A stretch of 64,000 bases of DNA from Earliella scabrosa. Lineage: Eukaryota > Basidiomycota > Agaricomycetes > Polyporales > Polyporaceae. This document shows, piece after piece, positions 11,057-21,473 of this stretch (its first letter is position 1; the number at the start of each line of letters is the position of its first letter). Location of the stretch: assembly GCA_022605405.1 (NCBI GenBank), contig JABYQQ010000003.1, positions 744,001 to 808,000 of the forward strand. The letters are read 5' to 3'. Position numbers and translations under genes: made by a program. Below the pieces are notes generated by a model. The model had not been told where the DNA came from. It did not search any database and saw nothing but the letters and a program-made list of their open reading frames with translations.

Positions 11057-11727
11057 ATGTCTACTTCCAGACAGTCACCCGTCATTATCATCACCGGGAC
11101 GCCCGGCACCGGCAAAACGACCCATGCCCAGCTTCTCGTCCAGGAATCCCCAGTCCCATTGAAACACATCAATGTCGGCGAGATGGTCAAAGAGAAGGGC
11201 TTCTATGAGGAGTTTGATGAGGAATGGCAGAGCTACACCGTTGACGAAGACAAGGTACGCCCTTCTAGCCCCTCCATGTTCGCACGAACGCCGTGTTTGA
11301 TCTATACAGTTTGTCTAGCTCCTAGACGAGCTCGAACCCCTCGCGGCAGAAGGTGGCATCGTTCTGGACTGGCACACATGTGAAATCTTCCCCGAGCGAT
11401 GGGCGGATCTCGTTGTCGTCCTCCGTTGCGACCATACAAAACTCTGGGATCGCCTGGAGCAGAGGTGTGTTAGCGATCCCGCTTCTTCGTTCTCTTGACC
11501 GCTGACCGGCCGCGCATGTACTCAGAGGGTATCCTCTCAAGAAGATACAGGAGAACAACGAAGCCGAGATAATGGAGGTCGTCCTGGACGAGGCTCGGTC
11601 GTCATATGCCAAAGAGATCGTGGTGGAGCTCCAGAGCGAATCGACAGAAGACCTCGAGTCGAATGTTGCACGCATCGTGCAGTGGATCGAAGCGTGGAAG
11701 AAGGACAGGCAATCAACAGACTCGTAG
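11057..11727 (+). CDS. FAP7: Fap7/AK6-type adenylate kinase, ribosome biogenesis factor
   Basis: Three exons (11057-11254, 11319-11464, 11526-11727) close to 181 residues, the usual size for this family. The P-loop GTPGTGKTT is at about residues 14-22. It is followed by the diagnostic INVGEMVKEKGFYEEFDEEWQSY. Then come the LLDELEP block, the GGIVLDWHTCEIFPERW block, VVVLRCDHTKLWDRL, and RGYPLKKIQENNEAEI, typical of the AK6/Fap7/hCINAP branch. Known members bind uS11 (Rps14) and act in 18S rRNA maturation at 20S pre-rRNA cleavage, with adenylate kinase/ATPase activity, in nucleus and cytoplasm. The ATG at 11057 gives the expected short N-terminus; an upstream in-frame ATG at 11021 would only add unrelated residues. 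Confidence 0.95.
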
Positions 11728-11836
11728 GTGTATCGCCAAGCACGACCAATTAACAGAAGTGTATTATAAGGAAGTTACGGCAAGAGTCCGCCCCACCTCC
11801 AGCTCCTAGCGATTTCCGCAGTGGGCTACTAGCCTC

Positions 11837-12694
11837 CTACCCAGTGAAGACCCACATACGCCTGCGGTCTTCAAGCGGCATGCCGTTCATGTGATCTGCC
11901 TCGTTGCGCAGACGCTTTGCGGTTTTCTTCTTCCCTTCTGCAATCCTGACCTTCTCGAAGTACACGTATCTGTCACCGATGTCTTCAATTATGCTCAGGA
12001 AAGGGAAAATCACGGCTACTTACGCGGCGTAGTAGGTGCCGTTAGTGGCGCCTCCAGTTGGGCCAGATGCCTTCACTATGTGGACGTAAGCACAAGCGAT
12101 GAAGCAAGAACCGCGTTCACGTACTGAAACGCTGGAAGGAGTTGCTGTTGATGTTGCCGATCTCCTTGAGCCAGTGGGTGATCTACGCATGTCCGAGGGT
12201 CAGCATCAGCGACCCCCGCCCACAGCAGAGCGCGTCGACGCACCTTGAAGCCTGGCTCCTTCTGCAAGAGACGGATCTTCCTGCGAACCTCGTTGCAGTC
12301 GTCGCTGCGGTCAGGATGTCAACATCCCGACAAACGCGAGAAAGAAGACGCGTCTTACTAGATTGGCACTTCGCCCTACCAGTCAGTGTTCACGCGACAA
12401 TATGAATATGTGAGCCGAGTCGGACTTGAATGCGACGGACACGCGCACACGCACCTCTTCTTCGCCCTCGAGGACGACCTCGCTCCAGTGCTTGGGCGCG
12501 CTGGCAGCAGCAGCTTTCCCTTTCTTCGCTCCTGAGGTCGACGAAGACGCCTCACCGGCGTCCGAGACGCGTGCCTTCTTCGCAGCAGAGCCTGCGGATG
12601 CGAGAGAGGCGACCGCGCCGTTCTCTTTCTCCGGCTGCTCCGCCGTGAGGTCGATGACGGGCTCGAGTACGTCTGACTTGCGCTTCGGCGGCAT
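11837..12694 (-). CDS. DUF7726-type small basic protein
   Basis: The start at 12694 gives MPPKRKSDVLEPVIDLT, followed by an Ala/Ser/Lys-rich region. After introns, the conserved core reads VPIYDDCNEVRRKIRLL, THWLKEIGNINSNSFQRF, SGPTGGATNGTYYAA and VYFEKVRIAEGKKKTAKRLRNE, ending near MWVFTG with stop TAG at 11837-11839. This arrangement (a degenerate helix-turn-helix-like unit with VPIYD...CNEVRRKI) matches a fungal domain of unknown function that I recognise as DUF7726. No biochemical role is known to me. Four or five exons are needed and the internal borders are approximate. It is convergent with FAP7, with about 110 bp between stops. Confidence 0.78.
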
Positions 12695-13289
12695 AACGGT
12701 AGTCGAGTTGTAAGGAAGATGTAGAGATGGGGAAGAGAAGCGAAAATGGGGGAGTGCGGTCTAACAAGTGTGCAGGGTCAGTCGAACTTTACGTCGTGGT
12801 ATGGACCTGGGAGAAGGCTGGAGAATTGTCTGGGGCGGAGACTCGATAGGCGAGTGAAATTGAGCGCTGGTCTAAGGTGCCTGTCGTCCGGTGACCGTGT
12901 CTGCTCGCGTGACGTCACGCGTTGCGTGACAGAGTCGCTCTGTGTGAGCGCAATTGGAGCGCAACCACAGGGACGATGCAACGAAAGCGGGTCGAGTAAA
13001 GCGGTCAAGTGTGCACCACATGCAGCATAACGGCTGTGCACGCGTTCTCCCGCGAATGGCAACAATGGGCTGAACTCTGAAGGAATGAATTACTGAAGCA
13101 AGCTGGGTCACGGCCCGGGTCGCAGGATAGCAAAGTAGTACTGAGTACAAAGAGGACGTAGGGCGCATGCCCACTCTATCTGGAGCAGATTATATTCAAA
13201 CAGTAGTCCGAGAGTCCGTGTTCATCGGGCAACAAGCACATCACAGCACGCCTACCCGGTCAACCCGACCGCTCTCCTTCTCGTCAGAT
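12695..13289. other. Spacer between DUF7726 gene promoter and PNGase A 3' end
   Basis: No supported gene. It contains a GC-rich stretch around 12890-12960 with repeated CGTGAC/GTCACGC words (CGTGACGTCACGCGTTGCGTGAC), which includes a TGACGTCA-type CRE palindrome about 220 bp upstream of the DUF7726 start. Confidence 0.4.
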
Positions 13290-15689
13290 TCACCACGCAC
13301 GCCGTCCGAGGCCGGGACTCAGCATCCTCCGGAACCCAGGCCCGCCTCCAGGGAAGATCTGCTCCTTCGGTACAGGAGGCTCCGCGTCGCGCAGGGAGCC
13401 CCACACGACGTCTCGCACCCACGCGTCGTTCTTCGCAGCGACGTTCCTGTAGTAGGTCTCTCCCGTCGACGTCGTGAACGCGAACTGCTGCTCGGTTTCC
13501 CCCGTGCCGTTGATAGCGTGGCGCAGCCCGGGCCAGTCGTCCATCCCAACCGTGCCCTGCGCACGCTGCGAGGAGACGATGGTCCGAGCGCCTCCGTGCG
13601 GGAAGAGGGGGGTCTTGAGCACACGGGTGTAGGTTTGGTTGATCGCAGAGCCGTACGCGCCTGTGATGCCAGTAGTTAGTAGGGAAGAGACGTGATGGAA
13701 CGGATAGGTGATGACGCACCGAACTGCATCTCGTAGAGCGAGTAGTTTGAGAATACGGAGAGCGGGTAGGAGAAGGCGTCCCTCAGGACGACGTCGCCAT
13801 CATGCGTGGACTTGGTGGTTCCTTCGGTGACCTGCACGCCCCACTGCCAGCCAGACACGGTTCAATGAATCAAACCAAGCCGGACCACGAGGAGGGAAAC
13901 TGTGCGGCTCACTTGGACCCAGCCATCACTGACATATTTCTGCTCATTGGTGTAGTCAAGCTGCTGCTCAAACCGCACAACCTTCCTCCCCTTGTCGCCA
14001 TGCAGCACCGACTCGATCACAATCGCGCGGGTGACCGCGACAGACGTCCGAACCGTCGCCTTATCTTCCGAGGCCTGTCCCGTCGTCTCCGGCAGCGGCT
14101 CCGCTTGCGCCTCGTACTTTGTCATCTCGCCCGACACCTCGCTCTCGCCAAGCCACACGTGCAGCGAGCCCGAGACGAACCAGTTCGAGTTGATCGTCGG
14201 GCTCTCGCCCTGGCCGCGCACGCGGAGGGTGACGGTGTGTTCCGCGCCGTCGGCGAGCAGCGGGAGGAAGGGCGTGACATCGATGAAGTACGTCGGCTGG
14301 TCGTACGCCCCAAACGCGGTGAGGGGCCGCCAGTTCGTGGGAGTGATCCCTCCGGTGTATATCACCGCATGGGGCCATACCACGCCCGCTAGCTTGCCGT
14401 CGACCAGCGCCTGGACTTCGCGGAAGGGGCCTTTACCGATGAGACCCGTTGAAGCCGGGAAATACGACAAGAACTCGTCGGGTGTGTTTAGGTACCAGAA
14501 CTCCTCTGCCGAGTTCCCTGATGCGTAGATCTCGAGGAAAGCTTGCTGCGCGGTCCGCGGGACGGTCACAGTGGCGCTGCCGCCTGTGTCGTCGGCGATG
14601 GTGAAGAAGTTGGACTGGTTGGGAGACAAGTTCGTGATGGGTAGAATCAGGTCGGAAGTCGCTGGTTTGGGGAAGGAGGGAGTTGGCGCATGGAACGTTC
14701 CCGTTAACGTCACTGGTGATGGCTAAGGCTTCAATCAACAATGCAATGACGGGTTGCGACGTACCATGAAAGACGCCGTCTAATGCTCTGTGCCGAGCAT
14801 CAGTCGGTGTGTACGCAGAAGCAGATGAAACATGCGCACAGATCTGCCGAGATTATATTGCTGAAGTCCATGAGAAGATTTCCGGGTTTTGAGAAGAGAG
14901 AGGTGTAATGAGTGACATCTTTGACACTGGCAATTCGTGAGCCAGAGTACAACTGGGTGAGTGCGAATCACATACATGCTGCACAAATGTTCAGTGATCA
15001 GTCTCACGGCGAATAGGAGAGAAAAGTGAAGCAGACTCACGTCCAAATGGTTCCAGTCTTGGTTGGTTCCGCGCTTGAATGTCGCCAAACTGTGGCCCAT
15101 CAGTATATATTTGGTATCAGCGACCCGTTCATTGCTACTCACTCTCGACATGAGACAAATACAAAGACTGGATGGGTAACTTTTCAGTGGGGGCGCCGCA
15201 ACGATTCCAACCGGCAACTTACGCTTAAACGGTCGTATTGAGTCCCGTTGCTACAATCCCATGAATAATAAGTTTGTGTGAACCATTCACATAATCGCAA
15301 GCAACTCACGAGTATACAGTGAGGTTAAGTGTGACAGCAGCCCAAGCCCCAGGCGTCCCACAATCCTGGCCAGTAGGTGGACTGTATGGGACTATCGCCG
15401 GATTGTTATAACTGCCGTCGCCGAACTCGTGGCGCAGAAGTTCCACCGTACACTTCGGCCCTGTACGCGGCACAACGGGTGGCGCGTAAACCTGGAGGTC
15501 CACCAGAGGCGACACGGTGTCGTCGTTCGTGGAAAGAGGCACGCGTCGCTCGAGACTCCGGGTCTCGTACTCTGTTGGACCTTCAGCGAGCGCCTGATAT
15601 AGTGGTGCCAACTCTTCAGGGTCTGGTTGCGCCTGGACCTGCGCGAGCAGGCCCACTAGAAAAGAAACGGACAAGGAAAGGTACCGCAT
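13290..15689 (-). CDS. Secreted peptide-N4-glycanase A (PNGase A family)
   Basis: The start at 15689 gives a signal peptide (MRYLSLSVSFLVGLLAQVQA). The first large exon carries a conserved N-terminal block (LQVYAPPVVPRTGPKCTVELLRHEFGDG, AWAAVTLNLTVYS). Short exons between 14740 and 15300 are spliced less certainly. The large exon at about 13915-14740 holds the PNGase A core (PPTNLSPNQ-like region, NSAEEFWYLNTP, GPFREVQALVDGKLAGVVWPHAVIYTGGITPTNWRPL, FDVTPFLPLL-like FIDVTPFLPLL). The C-terminal exons end at 13290. The family removes N-glycans from glycopeptides and is found in plants and fungi; here it would act in the secretory pathway or outside the cell. The segment boundaries are clear but the exact exon set in the middle is not. 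Confidence 0.88.
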
Positions 15690-16088
15690 CGCGGACAGTG
15701 CCTGGTAGGCGTCCGACGATCAAGAGGATGAGGATGAAAGTTGAGAGAAAGTCAACTTGCTGGCAACCGTCCTCAAGAGAGGCACAAGACCTCGCTTGCA
15801 ACACGAATATTTCTTCCATGTAGCGATAACGGGCCGTTTGGTGACGTCGAGGGTCACACAGCAACATCGGGGATGTTCTGACCGGGGAACCAGTGACCAG
15901 GGCATATGCCTCTGGGCGTGCGCGTGGGATGCAACCACTTCATCCGAAAGATTCAGATCTATGTATCCAACCCCGGCGTCTACCGTGATCGGAGTCCCGC
16001 TCGGCGTCTGTGCGCCACGCTCCTTCAGCCACATTCACCTTCTCTTCCGCACTCCGTGTGCTCCGTCCATTCTGTCTGGCTTCTGCCC
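15690..16088. promoter_or_regulatory. Divergent promoter region, PNGase A and Ies2 genes
   Basis: About 400 bp between the two divergent start codons. No further gene supported. Confidence 0.45.
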
Positions 16089-17548
16089 ATGCCCCCGAGA
16101 AGAAAGGTCTACGAGGAAGAGTCCGAGGATGCGGCGAGCGGTTCGTTGCCTATCGCTCTCTTGATGCTCCACAAAACACTGACTACGCGCGTACCTGAAT
16201 GCCATGTAGAGCCGCAGTCGGAACCAATCGAGGACGACGAGCTGGAAATGGACGTAGACGAGGACGCTGATGGCGACGCAGACGGCGATGGGGAGGGTGA
16301 GGACGGAGACGACGTCGACATTGTGGGAGACGGGACGCATGATGACGAAGGAATCGTGGACGACAAGGATGTCGTAGAAGAGGACATAGAGGATGAGTTG
16401 ATTGACGTTCGTGTTTCTCTTCCTCTCAAAAGTTTGTTGCGTGTCATACGACGGTCTTGTATAGGACGGCTCAGAAGCAGACGGGCTATCCTCTCCAGCA
16501 CCGGCACCAGCAGGCCCTTCCCATCCCAGACTCAAAATCAAGCTCAAGCTCCCGCAAGCCCATGATACTCCTCCTCGCGCCCGTCGACAAGCCGCTGCTC
16601 GAGGTGCGTTACTACATACCAACAACTCACTCAACCATGGCTGAGGCTTGTGCTTGCGTTAGTGCGCGAAGTAGCGAGCGATATCGAGTCGGAGGACGAG
16701 GATGAGGATGAAGACGACGGAGGAGATTCTACGCGCTCAGGATCCGTGGCCGCAGGAGGCGCGAGTGGCAGAGCGTTGACTGCACGGCAGGCGGTTCTTG
16801 CGAACGTGGTGGACTCATCGCACGTCTCATTAGGTGCGTCATCACCCAAGGAGCCTTCCTCGACGCGTCCTTACGACCGTACACCGCATACAGCGGAACC
16901 ACCAAATCCGCGCAAGAAGAAACCCCTCACCGAGATTGAGATAGCGCTGAAGCGCGAAGAGACTGCGAGGAAGCGGCGCAATCTGACTGAGAAGAAGCTT
17001 GAAGACGAAAAGGCAAGTCATATCTGCCTGCATGCGTCTATGTCATGTTGTTCTCACTTGGTCCTCCATTTCAGGCTGAGACTATCAACCGTCTACTCAA
17101 GAAGCAATCCCGCGCCAGAGGGAAGCGTAATGCACTCTCCACTGCAGAGGACAAGCCGGGTCCCGGAGAGAACCCACCAGGCGAAGGGGAAGAGGAAGAC
17201 ATAACTGAGGCCCCTGCACCTCCACCCACGATGTACAGATGGGTCTCGAGTGCCCGAGCTCAGCCGAAGGTAGACGGAGAGGGCGACGCTCCTGCAGAGC
17301 GTGTCATGTCACTCTCCTTCTCGGTCCCCGTTAGCGTGCTGCCACAGAAGCCAGCAGGCGACGAGAGTACCATGAACGTGGATGGCGCTGCCGCGATGCC
17401 GCCACCACCGCGGTTGCCTCCATCAAAACCGCCGACATGCGACGTGCAGGGGTGCAACTCATTCAGGAAATATCGCCTGGTTCGAGACTTCCAGAGGGGC
17501 GCATGCGGGATGAACCATCTCAAGCTGCTTGAGGGCCAGCTTGCGTGA
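16089..17548 (+). CDS. IES2: INO80 complex subunit Ies2-like (PAPA-1 domain)
   Basis: The start ATG at 16089 gives MPPRRKVYEEESED, followed by a strongly acidic region (DEDADGDADGDGEGEDGDD). Later exons carry LTARQAVLANVVDSSHVSLG and then KPLTEIEIALKREETARKRRNLTEKKLEDEKAETINRLLKKQSR, the characteristic PAPA-1 helix. The C-terminal MYRWVSS and CDVQGC...RDFQRGACGMNHLKLLEGQL segment corresponds to the terminal zinc-finger-like part. Ies2 stimulates the Ino80 ATPase in nucleosome remodelling in the nucleus. The known domain order (acidic N-terminus, PAPA-1, small C-terminal finger) is all present. Several introns lie between 16130 and 16660 and one at about 17012-17075. The last stop is at 17546-17548. 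Confidence 0.85.
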
Positions 17549-17904
17549 TGGGTAATATGCGTGAGCAGCCTCCGCTTCTCCTGTTCATGTGCTTCCACTG
17601 CGTATACGACGTCATGTATCTGCTATCCCTGCTGTGTTGTACTGATACTACTGAGTTTCATTTCCGCCATCGGCTGCAGCCTTTGTTAGCAGAGGCACGA
17701 ACTGCTGAACCTACTTGATAGAATTACAAACATGCGTGCAACATACTCTGAAGATGCGTAGTGAAACGATGATGCGTACAGAACGCGCGATGGTCATAAA
17801 TAGGAATACTTTAACATCCCGACGGAGGGGGCCCTGGTATAGCGTGATGTCTTTCATTCCTCGCCGAGTCCTCGTAAATTGACAAACAACGAACCTCCAA
17901 AATC
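17549..17904. other. Convergent 3' spacer
   Basis: 356 bp of AT-richer DNA between convergent stop codons, likely two 3' untranslated regions. No gene seen. Confidence 0.5.
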
Positions 17905-19361
17905 CTACAGCGCCAAAACGGGTCGGAGAACATAAAGAACTGTCGATGCCGACAGCGCCCAGAACATGGAAACGGCGAATAAGGGCGTCGCGGAGACCGC
18001 CGCGTTGACAGGGAGCAGCCCCGCCTGTTGGGGGCTCGCGGGCTGCGACGCGACGAGCTGAATCGTGGACAACAAAGTCTGGCTGTAGATTCGTCGGGTC
18101 AACACAGAAGATATCAGCTTCAGCGCAAGGTGCGAACTAATGGAAACGACTCGTACGTTACTGTGATCTCGCGCGTCTCCTCGGGTGCAGTGATCGTGCT
18201 CACGAACGTCTCCTCGACGGTGATGGTCACCGGCTCCGAGATGACCTCGGTGAGCGTCGCCGTGGGGGCAACCGTCCTGGTTATGGTGATGAACCCGGAC
18301 GTCCGCTCTTCCGTCGCACTCGGGTCGGCCGGCAGACCGCCGGAGGGCTCGACGACGATCGTCCCGGGTAGCTCGGAGAGGGGGATCGTGATGTCTCCGT
18401 CGCCCGCAGTGACCGTGATGATCCCACCACCTGTCTGCTCGGGCGCGGACGACGTGAGCGAGCTGTCGGGAGGTGGCGTTGCGGAGGCGGAGGCGTCGAG
18501 AGTGCTTGCGGCAGGCTCGGACTCGGTGGCTCCGGGGTCGCCACTAGCCGCAGGCTCGGAAGGCGAGACGGACTCCGAGGGGCCTGGTGAATTGAATGGT
18601 TGTGGAATGAGTGAGGCGGGAGGTGGGTTGGAGGGCTGAGGTTGCGTCTGGAGTGGGTTCACCCGTGAACTGCAAAAGGGATCGACCCTGCGGTCGTTCT
18701 GGACTTGCACGGGGATGGGCATGATCGCAAAGTATCCGGTGCCGTCAAAGGTAGTTGACTCGTATATTGTCAACTGACAGACGTGAGGAGTTGGATGTTG
18801 CCTGTACGAGCAGAGCGTGTGGATTATCACGTACGTTGTAGTCCCCCGTTACCAAGCAAGTGGCGATCGGCCATTGGACGTGCTTGACGGTGCTGCCAGG
18901 CTCCTGAGCCAGGAGCTGTGGACCGCCCGCCACGGAGACATTGGTGTTGGTGCGGTCTGATACGATGTATATCTCCACCGAGTTGTACGCCCACCCTTGA
19001 CTGTTTCCCGCGTTGACCTTGCGCAGCAGGATGAATGAAATCGAAGCGCAGAAGATTGACAGTACTCACGTCGATGGCAAGGTTCAAGAAGTCACCGGCC
19101 TTGAGAACGCTGGAGATTTGCGTAACTTTCCGTCAGCGCGACCAATTGGATCACATCAGGATCGATGACCACATACGTGTTGGGTGCAGGCGAAGCCAAG
19201 ACGGTGAGACCAGCGGGAGGGTCTTGAGCATTGGCAGCAGGAAAAGATGCAGCAAGTAGACAGAAAAGACAGGACAGCAGGAGCCGAGGGAGTAGTTGGA
19301 TGAGAGGACGAGAAAGCCCTGGAGAAAGGGCGCCGTGAGGGTGGACCAGCACCATGAGCAT
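17905..19361 (-). CDS. Secreted Ser/Thr/Pro-rich surface protein, probably membrane-tethered
   Basis: The start at 19361 (MLMVLVHPHG) leads into a hydrophobic segment with a likely signal-peptide end (LLLSCLFCLLAASFPAANA). Exons at about 19092-19361, 18840-19087 and 18120-18830 give an ectodomain with TVLASPAPNTYVVIDPDVIQL, SVEIYIVSDRTNTNVSV and FDGTGYFAIMPIPVQV. About 170 residues dominated by Ser, Thr, Pro, Glu and Val follow, likely a mucin-like O-glycosylated stalk. The last exon ends in a hydrophobic tail (LFAVSMFWALSASTVLYVL) with few residues after it. That fits a GPI-anchor signal or a single terminal membrane helix. The family is not recognised. The minus-strand promoter is shared with the divergent cyclin H gene. 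Confidence 0.7.
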
Positions 19362-19615
19362 CGCTTCACATAGGTGGGCGATGGACTTCCAGCGGCCTAG
19401 AACGAGGAAGAAGGGCAAAGGCTCGTCCGAGCAGAGAGGGCGAGCGTCGACGCGATGATGGGCTCCGTGCTGCTTGAGGCTTGAGCTCGCTGCCTGATTG
19501 TCGTCCTCTCTGTCGCTATGCACCGGCCCGCCAGCGCCGAACTCATTGCGGGGCAAATCTCGATCTAAATGAACGCACACTGCGATCGTCACCTGCTCTT
19601 GCAACCACTCCCAGC
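19362..19615. promoter_or_regulatory. Divergent promoter region
   Basis: 254 bp between the start codons of the surface-protein gene (minus) and the cyclin H gene (plus). Confidence 0.5.
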
Positions 19616-20847
19616 ATGACCGCTTCACTCGTCCCAGAGCCACAGCCAGCTGCATCCACGTCTCAGTCTTCGCAGCAGTCTATCTATGAGGCCAGCACAC
19701 AGTTTCGCCATTGGCGCTTCTCTCCCGAGGACCTCGCACATATGCGGACGACCTTGAATGAAGACGCTGTCTCTGCGATCCGAAATGCGTTCGAGGCTGA
19801 TTCTGCAAGTCGATCCCAATTGTCCCTGGATTTGTACTCACGTCGGAGTGGTGTAGCCAGGATCGTCGTCCAGTGTCTCCTTCCTCAATGCAGAGGAGGA
19901 GCATCTCCTCGTCAAGCTATACGTCGGCAAAATCTCTCAGCTCTGTGGCCACTTCCGCTTCCCAGAAGAAGTGGAGGCCACGGCCGTCACGTATCTGAAA
20001 CGTTTCTATCTCAAGAACACCGTGATGGACTGGCATCCAAAGAACGTCATGTGAGTGCATTTATCTTGTCCCAAGCACCCGTCTCCAACCTGGTCCACAG
20101 GCTCACGGCGTTGTTCCTGGCGACCAAGACTAGCAACCACCCAATATCCCTTGAGGCGTATGCATCTCATATCCCAAAGACGGCCCCGTCAGATGTCCTC
20201 GACTTGGAATTCTTAGTCGCACAGAGTCTCGGCTTCGACTTCGCCGTCTGGCACCCACATAGAGCTTTGTGGGGTATCTGGTTAGACGTCCAGGTGGGTG
20301 CCATAGATTCCACTTTCCGACAACTGATTGACTTTCATCCAACTAGACACTTCCGGACGTCTCGGTCGAGGAGCTCAGTACAGTCTACGAAGCCGCAATG
20401 GGGCATGTCAAAACATCTCGACTGACGGATGCCGAGTTCATCTATACACCTTCCCAGATCGCTCTCGCATGCTTCTCCCTCGCATCGCCTGTGCTGGCGT
20501 CCGCATGGGCACGCGCCAAATTCCCCTCGTCGCCTCACCCGTCGGTGCTTGATGTTCTCGAACCCATCAAAGCGATCATCCTCCGGGACGGGTCGGTGCC
20601 CAATGTCGAGGCGGTGCGAGAGGTTGACCGAAGACTCCGCCTGTGCAAGAACCCGGAGAAGATCGTGGGAACGAATGCATACAACAAGAAGCAACAGGAG
20701 AAGGAGAGAAAGGCCGAGGAAAAGCGGAAACGGAAAGCAGAGGCGGCTCGAATCGCGATGGAAGAGGGAGATCCGTTTGGTACTGAGCTGGCGAGGAAGG
20801 CCGCACAAGGGCTCGACGACGACGACGATGATGACGACGACGACTGA
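19616..20847 (+). CDS. CCL1: Cyclin H-like subunit of TFIIH/CAK
   Basis: The start at 19616 gives MTASLVPEPQP. After a short first block (YEASTQFRHWRFSPEDL, which matches the cyclin H N-terminal helix) come the cyclin box elements: EEEHLLVKLYVGKISQLCGHFRFPEEVEATAVTYLKRFYLKNTVMDWHPKNVM, then LTALFLATKTSNHPISLEAYASHI and LEFLVAQSLGFDFAVWHPHRALWG. The second fold has YTPSQIALACFSLAS. The C-terminus is a charged coiled region (KKQQEKERKAEEKRKRK) followed by a run of Asp residues. Cyclin H activates the Cdk7/Kin28 kinase of TFIIH, which phosphorylates the Pol II C-terminal domain. Three or four short introns are present. The YEAS...RHWRFS opening is typical of this cyclin. Confidence 0.92.
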
Positions 20848-21473
20848 CCGCAAGCTGGGCGTAAGGTTATGTTGCGGACGCACGGGCTATCTCCGGGCAC
20901 GGCGAAGCTGTCAAAAAGTTCGGAATGTCACCGCGCGTCGGCGTCTCGTTCACCGCCACTAGGAAGCCTTGTTATTGCACGAGGACGAGGTAACGAACAA
21001 GATGGACTTTGCAATTGCGATGATGTAGTACGTTAGCGGTGTGAAGCGAGTGGACTGACTTATGTGAGGGCGTGTCGCTGAAACGGTGCCATACACGTTG
21101 TCGGGAGCCTGATCCTGTCGACATCGGACGCACAAGTGTGAATTCTGACTGCGGTGCTGGCAGGAGCCGCAGGAGTTGTCATGGACCGGCATGGATGGGA
21201 TTGGATTGGAAGATGAGGATGACAGGAACGGTTTCGCGTGTGGCTTGATGCGTGAGAAGTGAGACCGCGGCGACCCACCCGCGGCTCGATTTGCGAGCGG
21301 CGCGCTCCCCCCGTCACGGCCTCCAGAGCCAGCCTCTCTTCTCTTCCTCCTTCCTCCGTTCCTCTTCACCCCGCTGCGACTCAGGTTCTCTCTTCTCGGC
21401 CGCCTCAGGCCTGCTGCTGCTGTCTCTTTCCTCTCTTCTTCCTCTCTCACGACCAACTTGGACCCGTTGGACC
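20848..21473. other. Intergenic; possible small minus-strand Cys-rich ORF
   Basis: This contains the promoter of the gene starting at 21474. A minus-strand frame (about 20959-21192, 77 codons) encodes a C-x2-C...C-x2-C pattern (CGSC, CVRC). It has no second line of support. Confidence 0.25.

Noticed and set aside
12890..12970. Tandem repeat or tRNA-like structure suspected in CGTGAC-rich DNA
   Set aside because: Only short recurring words; no cloverleaf or A/B boxes could be assembled.
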